Positions 24,599 to 32,029 are shown, counted from the stretch's first letter. The stretch: DNA of 32,029 nt from Streptomyces cupreus (GCF_014257025.1 NZ_JACMSF010000076.1:1-32029); one strand, 5' to 3'. The notes: a model not told the origin generated them from the sequence alone. Numbers and translations: made by a program.

Positions 24599-25974
24599 CG
24601 TCGAGTAGCTCCAAGGCGACGGCCCGCACCTCTTCGGAGGCGCGGGCCGTCGCCCGTACCCAAACCCTGATCAAGGGCACCAACGGCATCGGCACCGTCC
24701 GTAAGACCACCCTCCCGGGCGGCCTGCGCATCGTCACCGAGACCCTGCCCTCGGTCCGCTCCGCGACCTTCGGTATCTGGGCCCACGTCGGCTCCCGCGA
24801 CGAGACCCCCTCGCTGAACGGCGCCACGCACTATCTGGAGCACCTGCTCTTCAAGGGCACCCAGCGCCGCTCCGCCCTGGACATCTCCTCGGCCATCGAC
24901 GCCGTCGGCGGCGAGATGAACGCGTTCACGGCCAAGGAGTACACGTGCTACTACGCACGCGTGCTCGACACCGACCTACCGCTCGCCGTCGACGTCGTCT
25001 GCGACATGCTCACGGGCTCGCTGATCCTCGAAGAGGACGTCAACGTCGAGCGCGGCGCGATCCTCGAAGAGATCGCGATGACCGAGGACGACCCGGGCGA
25101 CTGCGTGCACGACCTCTTCGCGCACACGATGTTCGGCGACAACCCCCTCGGCCGCCCGGTCCTCGGCACGGTCGACACCGTCAACGCCCTCACCGCCGAC
25201 CGCATCCGCCGCTTCTACAAGAAGCACTACGACCCGACCCACCTGGTCGTGGCGGCCGCGGGCAACATCGACCACAACAAGGTCGTACGACAGGTCCGGG
25301 CAGCCTTCGAGAAGGCCCGCGCCCTGAAGAGCCTCGACGTCACGCCGATCGCCCCGCGCGGCGGCAAGCGCGCCCTGCGCACCGCGGGCCGCGTCGAGCT
25401 GATCGGCCGTAAGACCGAGCAGGCGCATGTCGTCCTCGGCATGCCGGGCCTCGCCCGCACGGACGAGCGCCGCTGGGCCCTCGGCGTGCTGAACACGGCC
25501 CTCGGCGGCGGGATGTCGTCCCGGCTGTTCCAGGAGGTCCGTGAGAAGCGGGGCCTCGCGTACAGCGTGTACTCGTACACCTCCGGCTTCGCTGACTGCG
25601 GCCTGTTCGGCGTGTACGCCGGCTGCCGACCCTCGCAGGTGCACGACGTCCTCAAGATCTGCCGCGACGAACTCGACCATGTCGCCCAGCACGGTCTGTC
25701 CGACGACGAGATAAACCGCGCCATCGGCCAGCTCCAGGGCTCCACGGTGCTGGGCCTTGAGGACACCGGCGCGCTGATGAACCGTATCGGCAAGAGCGAG
25801 CTGTGCTGGGGCGAGCAGATGTCCGTCGACGACATGCTGGCCCGGATAGCCTCGGTCACCCCGGACGACGTCCGCTCGGTGGCCGGGGACATCCTGGGAC
25901 AGCGGCCCTCGCTGTCGGTCATCGGCCCGCTGAAGGACAAACAGGCGTCCCGTCTGCACGAAGCGGTCGCGTAA
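24595..25974 (+). CDS. M16 family zinc metallopeptidase
   Basis: 459 residues from GTG at 24595, which overlaps the pnp TGA as GTGA. The inverted zinc motif HxxEH is HYLEH (79-83) in GATHYLEHLLFKGT, and the downstream conserved glutamates lie in NVERGAILEEIAM. The second M16 domain contains ALGGGMSSRLFQEVREKRGL, the usual substrate-binding segment, followed by AYSVYSYTSGFADCGLF. This is the processing-peptidase-like single-chain form commonly encoded after pnp in Gram-positive bacteria. No signal peptide is seen; substrates are unknown. dapB follows after 24 bases, so the genes may be co-transcribed. Confidence 0.95.
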   Translation: MTSSSSKATARTSSEARAVARTQTLIKGTNGIGTVRKTTLPGGLRIVTETLPSVRSATFGIWAHVGSRDETPSLNGATHYLEHLLFKGTQRRSALDISSAIDAVGGEMNAFTAKEYTCYYARVLDTDLPLAVDVVCDMLTGSLILEEDVNVERGAILEEIAMTEDDPGDCVHDLFAHTMFGDNPLGRPVLGTVDTVNALTADRIRRFYKKHYDPTHLVVAAAGNIDHNKVVRQVRAAFEKARALKSLDVTPIAPRGGKRALRTAGRVELIGRKTEQAHVVLGMPGLARTDERRWALGVLNTALGGGMSSRLFQEVREKRGLAYSVYSYTSGFADCGLFGVYAGCRPSQVHDVLKICRDELDHVAQHGLSDDEINRAIGQLQGSTVLGLEDTGALMNRIGKSELCWGEQMSVDDMLARIASVTPDDVRSVAGDILGQRPSLSVIGPLKDKQASRLHEAVA

Positions 25975-25998
25975 GCCTCTCCCGAAGGAAACAAGAAG

Positions 25999-26751
25999 AT
26001 GAGCAAGCTGCGAGTGGCGGTCCTAGGTGCCAAGGGCCGGATCGGTTCCGAGGCGGTACGGGCCGTCGAGGCCGCCGAGGACATGGAGCTGGTCGCCGCC
26101 CTGAGCCGGGGCGACAAGCTGGAGACCCTGGCCGAGACCGGCGCCCAGGTCGCCGTCGAACTGACCACGCCGGACTCGGTGATGGACAACCTCGACTACT
26201 GCGTGAGCCACGGCATCCACGCGGTCGTCGGTACGACGGGCTGGACCGACGAGCGCCTCGCGCAGCTGACCGGCTGGCTGGCCAAGTCCCCGGAGACGGG
26301 CGTGCTCATCGCGCCCAACTTCTCCATCGGTGCCGTGCTGACCATGAAGTTCGCGCAGATCGCCGCGCCCTACTTCGAGTCGGTCGAGGTCGTCGAGCTG
26401 CACCACCCGAAGAAGGTGGACGCGCCCAGCGGCACCGCCACGCGCACCGCCCAGCTCATCGCCGAGGCCCGCGCCAAGGCCGGCTCGGCCCCCGCGCCGG
26501 ACGCCACGACCACCGCCCTGGACGGCGCTCGGGGCGCCAGCGTGGACGGCATCCCGGTCCACGCGATCCGGCTGCGGGGCCTGCTGGCCCACCAGGAGGT
26601 CCTGCTCGGCGGCGAGGGCGAGACCCTCACCATCCGCCACGACTCCCTGCACCACAGCAGCTTCATGCCGGGCATCCTGCTCGGTGCTCGCCGCGTGGTG
26701 GCCACCCCCGGCCTCACCTTCGGCCTGGAACACTTCCTGGACCTGGGCTGA
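25999..26751 (+). CDS. dapB: 4-hydroxy-tetrahydrodipicolinate reductase
   Basis: 250 residues from ATG at 25999. DapB reduces the DapA product with NAD(P)H in the lysine/diaminopimelate pathway, needed for peptidoglycan. The Rossmann loop is GAKGRIG (10-16); GTTGW (78-82) and APNFSIG contact cofactor and substrate; the catalytic signature ELHHPKKVDAPSGTA spans 133-147 (His135/His136, Lys139). The end GLTFGLEHFLDLG is typical. The usual partner dapA lies 2.3 kb downstream rather than adjacent. Confidence 0.97.
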   Translation: MSKLRVAVLGAKGRIGSEAVRAVEAAEDMELVAALSRGDKLETLAETGAQVAVELTTPDSVMDNLDYCVSHGIHAVVGTTGWTDERLAQLTGWLAKSPETGVLIAPNFSIGAVLTMKFAQIAAPYFESVEVVELHHPKKVDAPSGTATRTAQLIAEARAKAGSAPAPDATTTALDGARGASVDGIPVHAIRLRGLLAHQEVLLGGEGETLTIRHDSLHHSSFMPGILLGARRVVATPGLTFGLEHFLDLG

Positions 26752-26758
26752 CCGACTC

Positions 26759-27202
26759 ATGCGCGCGAAGATCTCCTACGGCATCACGGCCGCCGTCCTG
26801 GTCGTCTACTTCGTCCTGGTCGGCAGCCGGGGCGTGATGCTCATCAAGGCCGGCACCCTGGTCACCGTCAGTTTCGGTGTCGCGGTGCTGATCCTGCCGC
26901 TGATCGGCCTGTGGTTCCTGTGGAAGAACACCGAGTTCGTCCGCAAGGCCAACCGGCTCGCCGCCGAACTCGACGCCGAAGGCGGCCTGCCCGTCGACGA
27001 GTTGAAGCGCACCCCCAGCGGCCGTATCGACCGTGACTCGGCCGACGAGGTCTTCGCCCGCCGCAAGGCCGAGACGGAGGACGCGCCGGACGACTGGCGC
27101 AGCTGGTTCCGCCTCGCCGTCGCCTACCACGACGCCCGCGACACCCCGCGCGCCAGGAAGGCGATGCAGCGGGCGATCACGCTGAGGGAGACAGCACGCT
27201 GA
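26759..27202 (+). CDS. membrane protein with C-terminal TPR-like segment
   Basis: 147 residues from ATG at 26759, seven bases after the dapB stop with no Shine-Dalgarno site, so translation is probably coupled. Two hydrophobic segments (about 6-22 and 31-55, the second ending LIGLWFLWKN) predict a membrane hairpin. The soluble part has a charged linker and a helix-turn-helix repeat, WRSWFRLAVAYHDARDTPRA, resembling one TPR unit. I recognise it as a conserved actinobacterial protein next to dapB but know no function. A strong terminator follows. Confidence 0.75.
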   Translation: MRAKISYGITAAVLVVYFVLVGSRGVMLIKAGTLVTVSFGVAVLILPLIGLWFLWKNTEFVRKANRLAAELDAEGGLPVDELKRTPSGRIDRDSADEVFARRKAETEDAPDDWRSWFRLAVAYHDARDTPRARKAMQRAITLRETAR

Positions 27203-27215
27203 GCCTCCCCCGTCC

Positions 27216-27259
27216 TGCGCAGGGGCCCGGTCCGTGTCCACGGACCGGGCCCCTGCGCA
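27216..27259. terminator. bidirectional 21-bp terminator hairpin
   Basis: A perfect 21-bp stem (27216-27236 with 27239-27259) with a 2-base gap lies between convergent genes, 13 bases after one stop and 8 bases before the other. It is the longest perfect hairpin noticed in the window. T tracts are short, as usual in Streptomyces. Confidence 0.85.
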
Positions 27260-27267
27260 TGTGCGTC

Positions 27268-27822
27268 TCAGCCGCGCCCGTTCTCCGCACCCCAGGCCTC
27301 GATGGTGTCCGCGGCCCTTTCGAACGCGTCCGGCCGCGCCAGGAAGTCCGCGTTGTGCGTGGTCAGCAGCGGCGCCAGATCGTCCGCGGACCGGTCGGCC
27401 CGTACGAGGGTCAGGGCCTGCCCCTGCACGGTGCGCGGCAGTCCGAGCCAGCGCACCGGCTGCTGCACCGTGCGCACCGCGACGACCCGCTCCCAGGGCG
27501 TCGTGCGCGTGGCGAAGAAGCCGACATGGCGCAGGCCTCGGGCGCTCACCCACACGCCCATGCGCAGCAGACGCAGCGCGACGGCGATCACGGCCAGCGC
27601 GAGGCCGAAGACCACTCCTGCCTCGCCCGGCGTGCCGGTCAGCGCGATGATGACCGCCGCGAACAGCACATAGGAGGCGAGCAGCAGCAGAAGCGCGGCC
27701 GCGCCCACCCGCCATGGTCCGGGACGGTAGGGGCGCCGCCAGCGGTCACGGTCGTCGAAGGGCAGTGCGACATCGTCGGCTGCCTCGAAGGCTCGGTCGG
27801 CCGTCAGGAAGGGCAGGGGCAC
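27268..27822 (-). CDS. small membrane protein with PH-like domain
   Basis: 184 residues from GTG at 27822, with GAGGA about 6 bases upstream. After a charged N-terminus come two transmembrane helices (about 39-61 and 67-86, rich in Leu/Ala/Val). The cytoplasmic part (about 91-145) has SARGLRHVGFFATRTTPWER and VVAVRTVQQPVRWLGLP, the pattern of bacterial PH-domain (YdbS/bPH-type) membrane proteins, followed by a helical tail. No catalytic motif. Convergent with the TPR-like gene and divergent from thyX. Function unknown. Confidence 0.75.
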   Translation of the reverse strand: MPLPFLTADRAFEAADDVALPFDDRDRWRRPYRPGPWRVGAAALLLLLASYVLFAAVIIALTGTPGEAGVVFGLALAVIAVALRLLRMGVWVSARGLRHVGFFATRTTPWERVVAVRTVQQPVRWLGLPRTVQGQALTLVRADRSADDLAPLLTTHNADFLARPDAFERAADTIEAWGAENGRG

Positions 27823-28123
27823 GGCTGGTCCTCACTCAATCCATGCTGGGGCTGTGCCCGGTGAGGCTATCGACCTGTGTCCCGGCTCACCACCCCAGGG
27901 GTCCGGACGTGGTGGTTCCCGGCCTCAGCGGCCGTCTGCCCGGCGGTCGCCCGCTCTCGGGGCGCCAACACAGACGAGCAGCCGCCGCAAAAAGTGCCCG
28001 GTTACGCCGAATTGGCAGAAGTTCTCCGAAGTTGTAGCGGACCGGTACCGAACGCCCCGTTGTCAGTGCCGGGCCGTAGAGTGGGCGCCGCCCGAGTGAA
28101 GTGATGGAAGGACCCTCCGAGTC
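27823..28123 (+). promoter_or_regulatory. thyX: 301-base intergenic region with candidate thyX promoter
   Basis: No coding potential is evident. An A+T-richer patch (27988-28040) contains TTGGCA (28012-28017) and TAGCGG (28035-28040) spaced 17 bases, a possible promoter with an imperfect -10; TAGAGT at about 28076 is an alternative. GGAAGGA (28106-28112) is the ribosome site for thyX. Confidence 0.3.
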
Positions 28124-28864
28124 GTGACCGACACCCCCGCCGACGAACTCAAGCCCAGCTTCCGCAGCGATGTCACCGTCGAGCTGGTCAAGCACAGCGC
28201 GGCCGACTCCGACGTGCTGTGGGCCGCCCGCGTCTCCACCGCCGGCGAGCAGTCCCTGGACGAGCTGAAGAAGGACCCCGAGCGCTCCAAGGGCCTCATC
28301 AACTACCTGATGCGGGACCGGCACGGCAGCCCCTTCGAGCACAACTCGATGACCTTCTTCATCAGCGCCCCGATCTTCGTCTTCCGCGAGTTCATGCGGC
28401 ACCGCGTGGGCTGGTCGTACAACGAGGAGTCGGGCCGGTACCGGGAGCTCCAGCCGGTCTTCTACGTCCCCGACGAGTCCCGCAAGCTCGTCCAGGAGGG
28501 CCGCCCGGGCAAGTACGTCTTCGTGGAGGGCACCCAGGCCCAGCAGGAGCTGGTCGGCCGGGTCATGGAGGACTCGTACCGCCAGGCCTACGAGTCCTAC
28601 CAGGAGATGCTCGCCGCCGGCGTCGCCCGCGAGGTCGCCCGCGCGGTCCTCCCGGTCGGCCTGTTCTCCTCGATGTACGCCACCTGCAACGCCCGCTCGC
28701 TGATGCACTTCCTCGGCCTGCGCACCCAGCACGAGCTGGCGAAGGTCCCCTCCTTCCCGCAGCGGGAGATCGAGATGGTCGGCGAGAAGATGGAGGCGGA
28801 GTGGGCCAAGCTCATGCCGCTCACCTACGCGGCCTTCAATGCGAACGGACGTATGGCGCCGTAG
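28124..28864 (+). CDS. thyX: FAD-dependent thymidylate synthase ThyX
   Basis: 246 residues from GTG at 28124. ThyX methylates dUMP to dTMP using methylene-tetrahydrofolate, with FAD and NADPH. The signature is FREFMRHRVGWSYNEESGRY; RHR is at 92-94 and the SGRY serine at 103, so eight residues separate them instead of the seven in the textbook RHRX7S motif (see findings). Other landmarks: HGSPFEHNSMTFFISAPIFV near the N-terminal third and REVARAVLPVGLFSSMYATC, with NARSLMHFLGLR, in the C-terminal third. The gene stands alone with its own leader. Confidence 0.96.
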   Translation: MTDTPADELKPSFRSDVTVELVKHSAADSDVLWAARVSTAGEQSLDELKKDPERSKGLINYLMRDRHGSPFEHNSMTFFISAPIFVFREFMRHRVGWSYNEESGRYRELQPVFYVPDESRKLVQEGRPGKYVFVEGTQAQQELVGRVMEDSYRQAYESYQEMLAAGVAREVARAVLPVGLFSSMYATCNARSLMHFLGLRTQHELAKVPSFPQREIEMVGEKMEAEWAKLMPLTYAAFNANGRMAP

Positions 28865-28891
28865 CGTACTTGAGTTCCCGGCCTGGCACGG

Positions 28892-28938
28892 ATGTGCGCA
28901 TCAGCCTCATGAATTGCCCGTATTGCGGCATTTGGTGA
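28892..28938 (+). other. two overlapping cysteine-containing mini-ORFs
   Basis: ATG at 28892 reads MCASAS and stops with TGA 28910-28912, which overlaps ATG at 28909 reading MNCPYCGIW to TGA 28936-28938. Both lie between thyX and dapA and lack a clear Shine-Dalgarno site. Translation is unproven. Confidence 0.25.
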
Positions 28939-28952
28939 AGTTCATCTAGCCT
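28923..28952 (+). promoter_or_regulatory. promoter-like pair between thyX and dapA
   Basis: TTGCGG (28923-28928) and TAGCCT (28947-28952) with an 18-base spacer in a locally A+T-rich stretch. Predicted start near 28959, just before the hairpin at 28964. Confidence 0.45.
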
Positions 28953-28963
28953 GATCAAACGGA

Positions 28964-29001
28964 CCCGGCACTGCTTGAACCCCCGAGCAGGCAGTGCCGG
29001 G
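28964..29001 (+). terminator. hairpin terminator between thyX and dapA
   Basis: CCCGGCACTGC (28964-28974) pairs perfectly with GCAGTGCCGGG (28991-29001) around 16 bases that can pair further. It is about 100 bases after the thyX stop and about 10 bases after the predicted start of a promoter, so it either ends thyX mRNA or ends a very short RNA. Confidence 0.65.
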
Positions 29002-29061
29002 CTCCACCTTTGTCCTGACTTTTCCCACACCCCTAGGGCAGACCACGCCTTGAGCAGCGAG

Positions 29062-29067
29062 TAGCGT
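29062..29067 (+). promoter_or_regulatory. dapA: -10 element of a leaderless dapA mRNA
   Basis: TAGCGT ends 7 bases before the dapA ATG, so the transcript would begin at the start codon. No Shine-Dalgarno sequence is present upstream. Confidence 0.45.
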
Positions 29068-29074
29068 GTAACCC

Positions 29075-29974
29075 ATGGCTCCGACCTCCACTCCGCAGAC
29101 CCCCTTCGGGCGGGTCCTCACCGCTATGGTCACGCCCTTCACGGCGGACGGCGCACTCGACCTCGACGGCGCACAGCGGCTCGCCACGCACCTGGTGGAC
29201 GCAGGCAACGACGGCCTGATCATCAACGGCACCACCGGCGAGTCCCCCACCACCAGCGACGCGGAGAAATCGGATCTCGTACGAGCCGTACTGGAGGCGG
29301 TCGGCGACCGCGCCCACATCGTGGCCGGCGTCGGCACCAACGACACCCACCACAGCCTTCAGCTCGCCCGCCAGGCCGAGAAGACCGGCGCCCACGGCCT
29401 GCTGATCGTCACGCCGTACTACAACAAGCCCCCACAGGACGGCCTGTACCGGCACTTCAAGACCATCGCCGACGCCACCGAGCTGCCGGTCATGCTCTAC
29501 GACATCCCCGGCCGCAGCGGCGTCCCGATCAGCACCGAGACACTCGTCCGGCTCGCCGAGCACCCCCGGATCGTCGCCAACAAGGACGCCAAGGGCGACC
29601 TGGGCCGCGCAAGCTGGGCCATCGCGCGCTCCGGCCTCGCCTGGTACTCCGGCGACGACATGCTGAACCTGCCGCTGCTCTCCGTGGGCGCGGTCGGCTT
29701 CGTCTCCGTCGTCGGCCATGTCGTCACCCCCGAGCTGCGCGCCCTCGTCGACGCGTACACCAGCGGTGACGTCCAGAAGGCGACCGAGATCCACCAGAAG
29801 CTGCTCCCGGTCTACACGGGCATGTTCCGCACCCAGGGCGTCATGACCACCAAGGCCGCGCTCACCCTCCAGGGCCTGCCCGCGGGACCGCTGCGCGCCC
29901 CGATGATCGAGTGCTCGCCCGAGGAGATCGAACAGCTCAAGATCGATCTTGCCGCCGGCGGGGTACAGCTCTAG
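29075..29974 (+). CDS. dapA: 4-hydroxy-tetrahydrodipicolinate synthase
   Basis: 299 residues, the normal size of this TIM-barrel aldolase. DapA condenses pyruvate with aspartate semialdehyde, the first committed step to diaminopimelate and lysine. Motifs: GTTGES (52-57), the loop LIVTPYYNKPPQDGLY (Tyr115/Tyr116), Tyr142 in LYDIPGRSGV, and the Schiff-base Lys170 in RIVANKDAKGD. ATG at 29075 is likely used without a leader. The product passes to DapB encoded upstream. RNase J follows after a 151-base gap. Confidence 0.96.
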   Translation: MAPTSTPQTPFGRVLTAMVTPFTADGALDLDGAQRLATHLVDAGNDGLIINGTTGESPTTSDAEKSDLVRAVLEAVGDRAHIVAGVGTNDTHHSLQLARQAEKTGAHGLLIVTPYYNKPPQDGLYRHFKTIADATELPVMLYDIPGRSGVPISTETLVRLAEHPRIVANKDAKGDLGRASWAIARSGLAWYSGDDMLNLPLLSVGAVGFVSVVGHVVTPELRALVDAYTSGDVQKATEIHQKLLPVYTGMFRTQGVMTTKAALTLQGLPAGPLRAPMIECSPEEIEQLKIDLAAGGVQL

Positions 29975-29985
29975 CACCAGACTTC

Positions 29986-30001
29986 GCGCGGGCGCCCGCG
30001 C
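29986..30001. repeat. 16-bp perfect palindrome after dapA
   Basis: GCGCGGGCGCCCGCGC is self-complementary with no spacer and starts 12 bases after the dapA stop. As RNA it gives a short 6-bp hairpin, at best a weak terminator. Confidence 0.35.
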
Positions 30002-30072
30002 ACCGACTTCACAACTGAATAAGCAGGCCACCGGTGTCTGCGCCACAACGACAACTGCTTCTGCACGAACGT

Positions 30073-30120
30073 CACGCGCGCCACGTGCCCACCGGTACGT
30101 GGCGCGTGTGGTTGAGGAGA
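30073..30120 (+). promoter_or_regulatory. hairpin next to the RNase J ribosome binding site
   Basis: A 14-bp stem (30073-30086 with 30097-30110, one G-U pair) with a 10-base loop ends 3 bases before the Shine-Dalgarno GAGGAGA (30114-30120). The TTG start is at 30126. A nuclease target or translational control element is plausible. Confidence 0.5.
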
Positions 30121-30125
30121 GTCTT

Positions 30126-31811
30126 TTGAGTCATCCGCATCCTGAACTCGGCCCGCCCCCGCCGCTCCCCGAAGGCGGCCTGCGGGTCACCCCGCTAGGC
30201 GGTCTCGGCGAAATCGGCCGAAACATGACGGTCTTCGAATACGGCGGCCGCCTGCTGATCGTCGACTGCGGAGTGCTCTTCCCCGAGGAGGAGCAGCCTG
30301 GAATCGACCTGATCCTGCCGGACTTCTCGTCCATCCGGGACCGCCTCGACGACATCGAGGGCATCGTCCTCACCCACGGTCACGAGGACCACATCGGCGG
30401 AGTCCCGTTCCTGCTCCGCGAGAAGCCGGACATCCCGCTGATCGGCTCCAAGCTGACCCTCGCGCTCATCGAGGCCAAGCTCCAGGAGCACCGCATCCGC
30501 CCGTACACCCTTGAGGTGGCGGAGGGAAACCGTGAGCGCATCGGCCCCTTCGACTGCGAGTTCGTCGCGGTCAACCACTCCATCCCCGACGCCCTGGCCG
30601 TCGCCATCCGCACCCCTGCGGGCATGGTGGTCCACACGGGTGACTTCAAGATGGACCAACTCCCGCTGGACAGCCGGCTGACGGATCTGCACGCGTTCGC
30701 ACGCCTGAGCGAGGAGGGCATCGACCTTCTCCTCAGCGACTCGACGAACGCCGAAGTCCCGGGTTTCGTTCCGCCGGAGCGCGAGATCTCCAACGTCCTG
30801 CGCCAGGTCTTCGCCGGTGCCCGCAAGCGGATCATCGTGGCGAGCTTCGCCAGCCACGTCCACCGCATCCAGCAGATCCTGGACGCGGCCCACGAGTACG
30901 GCCGCCGGGTCGCCTTCGTCGGCCGCTCAATGGTCCGCAACATGGGCATCGCGAGGGACCTCGGCTACCTGAAGGTCCCGCCGGGCCTGGTGGTCGACGT
31001 GAAGACGCTGGACAACCTCCCGGACAGCGAGATCGTGCTGGTCTGCACGGGCTCGCAGGGCGAACCGATGGCCGCCCTGTCGAGGATGGCCAACCGGGAC
31101 CACCAGATCCGCATCGTCGACGGCGACACGGTGATCCTGGCGTCGTCGCTCATCCCCGGCAACGAGAACGCGGTCTACCGCGTGATCAACGGCCTGACCC
31201 GCTGGGGCGCGAACGTCGTCCACAAGGGCAACGCCAAGGTGCATGTCTCGGGCCACGCGTCCGCGGGCGAGCTCCTGTACTTCTACAACATCTGCCGCCC
31301 GAAGAACCTGATGCCGGTCCACGGCGAATGGCGGCATCTGCGCGCCAACGCCGAGCTGGGCGCCCTCACCGGCGTCCCGCACGACCGCATCGTCATCGCC
31401 GAGGACGGCGTAGCCGTCGACCTCATCGAGGGCAAGGCCAAGATCTCCGGCAAGGTCCATGCGGGTTACGTCTACGTCGACGGCCTCTCCGTCGGTGACG
31501 TCGGCGAGCCGGCGCTGAAGGACCGGAAGATCCTCGGCGACGAGGGCATCATCTCGGTCTTCGTGGTTGTGGACTCCTCCACCGGCAAGATCACGGGCGG
31601 CCCGCACATCCAGGCGCGCGGCTCCGGCATCGAGGACTCCGTCTTCGGGGACGTCATCCCGAAGATCGCGGAGGCTCTGGAGCGCTCGGCACAGGACGGC
31701 GTGGTGGAGCCCCACCAGCTCCAGCAGCTCATCCGCCGCACACTCGGCAAGTGGGTCTCCGACACCTATCGCCGCAGGCCGATGATCCTGCCTGTGGTGG
31801 TGGAGGTCTGA
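30126..31811 (+). CDS. rnj: ribonuclease J
   Basis: 561 residues from TTG at 30126 (protein MSHPHPELGPPPPLPEGGLR), with GAGGAGA 5 bases upstream; the open frame upstream is non-coding leader. RNase J is a metallo-beta-lactamase/beta-CASP nuclease with 5-prime exonuclease and endonuclease activity in mRNA decay and rRNA maturation. Motifs: PLGGLGEIGRNMTVFEY, the zinc motif HGHEDH in LTHGHEDHIGG (84-89), HTGDFKMDQ, SDSTNAEVPG, and the beta-CASP segments ASFASHVHRIQQI and HVSGHASAGEL. It resembles the Streptomyces RNase J without a long C-terminal extension. Located beside PNPase and an rrn operon, both RNA-processing neighbours. Confidence 0.95.
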   Translation: MSHPHPELGPPPPLPEGGLRVTPLGGLGEIGRNMTVFEYGGRLLIVDCGVLFPEEEQPGIDLILPDFSSIRDRLDDIEGIVLTHGHEDHIGGVPFLLREKPDIPLIGSKLTLALIEAKLQEHRIRPYTLEVAEGNRERIGPFDCEFVAVNHSIPDALAVAIRTPAGMVVHTGDFKMDQLPLDSRLTDLHAFARLSEEGIDLLLSDSTNAEVPGFVPPEREISNVLRQVFAGARKRIIVASFASHVHRIQQILDAAHEYGRRVAFVGRSMVRNMGIARDLGYLKVPPGLVVDVKTLDNLPDSEIVLVCTGSQGEPMAALSRMANRDHQIRIVDGDTVILASSLIPGNENAVYRVINGLTRWGANVVHKGNAKVHVSGHASAGELLYFYNICRPKNLMPVHGEWRHLRANAELGALTGVPHDRIVIAEDGVAVDLIEGKAKISGKVHAGYVYVDGLSVGDVGEPALKDRKILGDEGIISVFVVVDSSTGKITGGPHIQARGSGIEDSVFGDVIPKIAEALERSAQDGVVEPHQLQQLIRRTLGKWVSDTYRRRPMILPVVVEV

Positions 31812-31841
31812 CGGACCGTCGGCCCTCGTACGCGTGAACCC

Positions 31842-31881
31842 GGAGCGGGGCGCCTCGATTTGCATCGAGGCGCCCCGCTCC
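31842..31881 (+). terminator. strong terminator after RNase J
   Basis: A perfect 18-bp stem (31842-31859 with 31864-31881) with a 4-base loop starts 30 bases after the stop and insulates RNase J from the following rRNA promoter region. Confidence 0.88.
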
Positions 31882-31949
31882 AGTACGTTTACGGCTCCGC
31901 CTGAACGGGAACCCGGCCGCCTCGTGCGCCGGAACCAGTTCTCGAAGGG

Positions 31950-32029
31950 GGCGGGAAATCCGACTCAGAACTTCTGATAAAGTCGGAGCCGCCGGAAAGG
32001 GAAACGCGAAAGCGGGAACCTGGAAAGCA
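31950..32029 (+). promoter_or_regulatory. promoter and leader of a ribosomal RNA operon (continues past the window)
   Basis: The final 80 bases match what I remember of Streptomyces 16S rRNA leaders: an element with CTTCTGATAAAGTCGGAG, then purine-rich GGAAAGGGAAACGCGAAAGC and GGAACCTGGAAAGCA. TAAAGT (31978-31983) is the probable -10; the -35 is poor. The 16S gene itself is not in the window. Confidence 0.7.

Overview
The window is about 70% G+C chromosomal DNA from a Streptomyces (or a very close actinomycete). The evidence is the codon usage with G/C third positions, frequent GTG/TTG starts, GTGA/ATGA stop-start overlaps, leaderless-looking starts, and gene order: ispG, proS, rimP-nusA-ylxR-infB-ylxP-rbfA-truB, ribF, bldB, rpsO-pnp, an M16 protease, dapB, thyX, dapA and RNase J. 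No phage, IS element, CRISPR array or tRNA was seen. It reads as conserved core chromosome with a few odd lineage-specific genes.

Layout. 1-1744: the end of ispG and two GNAT acetyltransferases. 1817-3520: proS, ending in a hairpin terminator shared with a convergent three-gene operon (5459 down to 3569) of a lipoprotein, a ferritin-like DUF4439 protein and a phosphotransferase-fold protein whose catalytic residues are gone. 5656-12575: a translation/transcription superoperon (rimP, nusA, ylxR, infB, ylxP, rbfA, truB) that covers ribosome maturation, antitermination, initiation factor 2 and tRNA pseudouridylation. 12822-16247: a large STAND-type NTPase with an N-terminal trypsin-fold domain that lacks its serine nucleophile. 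16375-17331: ribF. 17398-20814 (minus strand): a 1138-residue MinD/EspI-like ATPase with a huge disordered N-terminus, of the kind found at type VII secretion loci. 21214-21507 (minus strand): a BldB-like DUF397 regulator. 21796-25974: rpsO, pnp and an M16 peptidase, with a structured pnp leader matching the Actino-pnp RNA. 25999-31811: dapB, two membrane proteins, thyX, dapA and RNase J. The window ends in what looks like the promoter and leader of a ribosomal RNA operon.

How the genes work together. The core theme is protein synthesis and RNA metabolism: ProRS, RimP, NusA, IF2, RbfA, TruB, S15, PNPase, RNase J and then rrn. A smaller theme is lysine/diaminopimelate and thymidylate biosynthesis (dapB, dapA, thyX; RibF would supply the FAD that ThyX needs).

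The most unusual features are two conserved-fold but catalytically degraded proteins (the pseudoprotease-NTPase fusion and the pseudokinase), an EspI-like gene and a bldB-like gene with no type VII secretion genes between them and rpsO, a chain of overlapping four-to-six-codon ORFs plus a hairpin before infB, and a one-residue-longer ThyX signature. Functional statements rest on motif reading and remembered family knowledge; no database search was possible.
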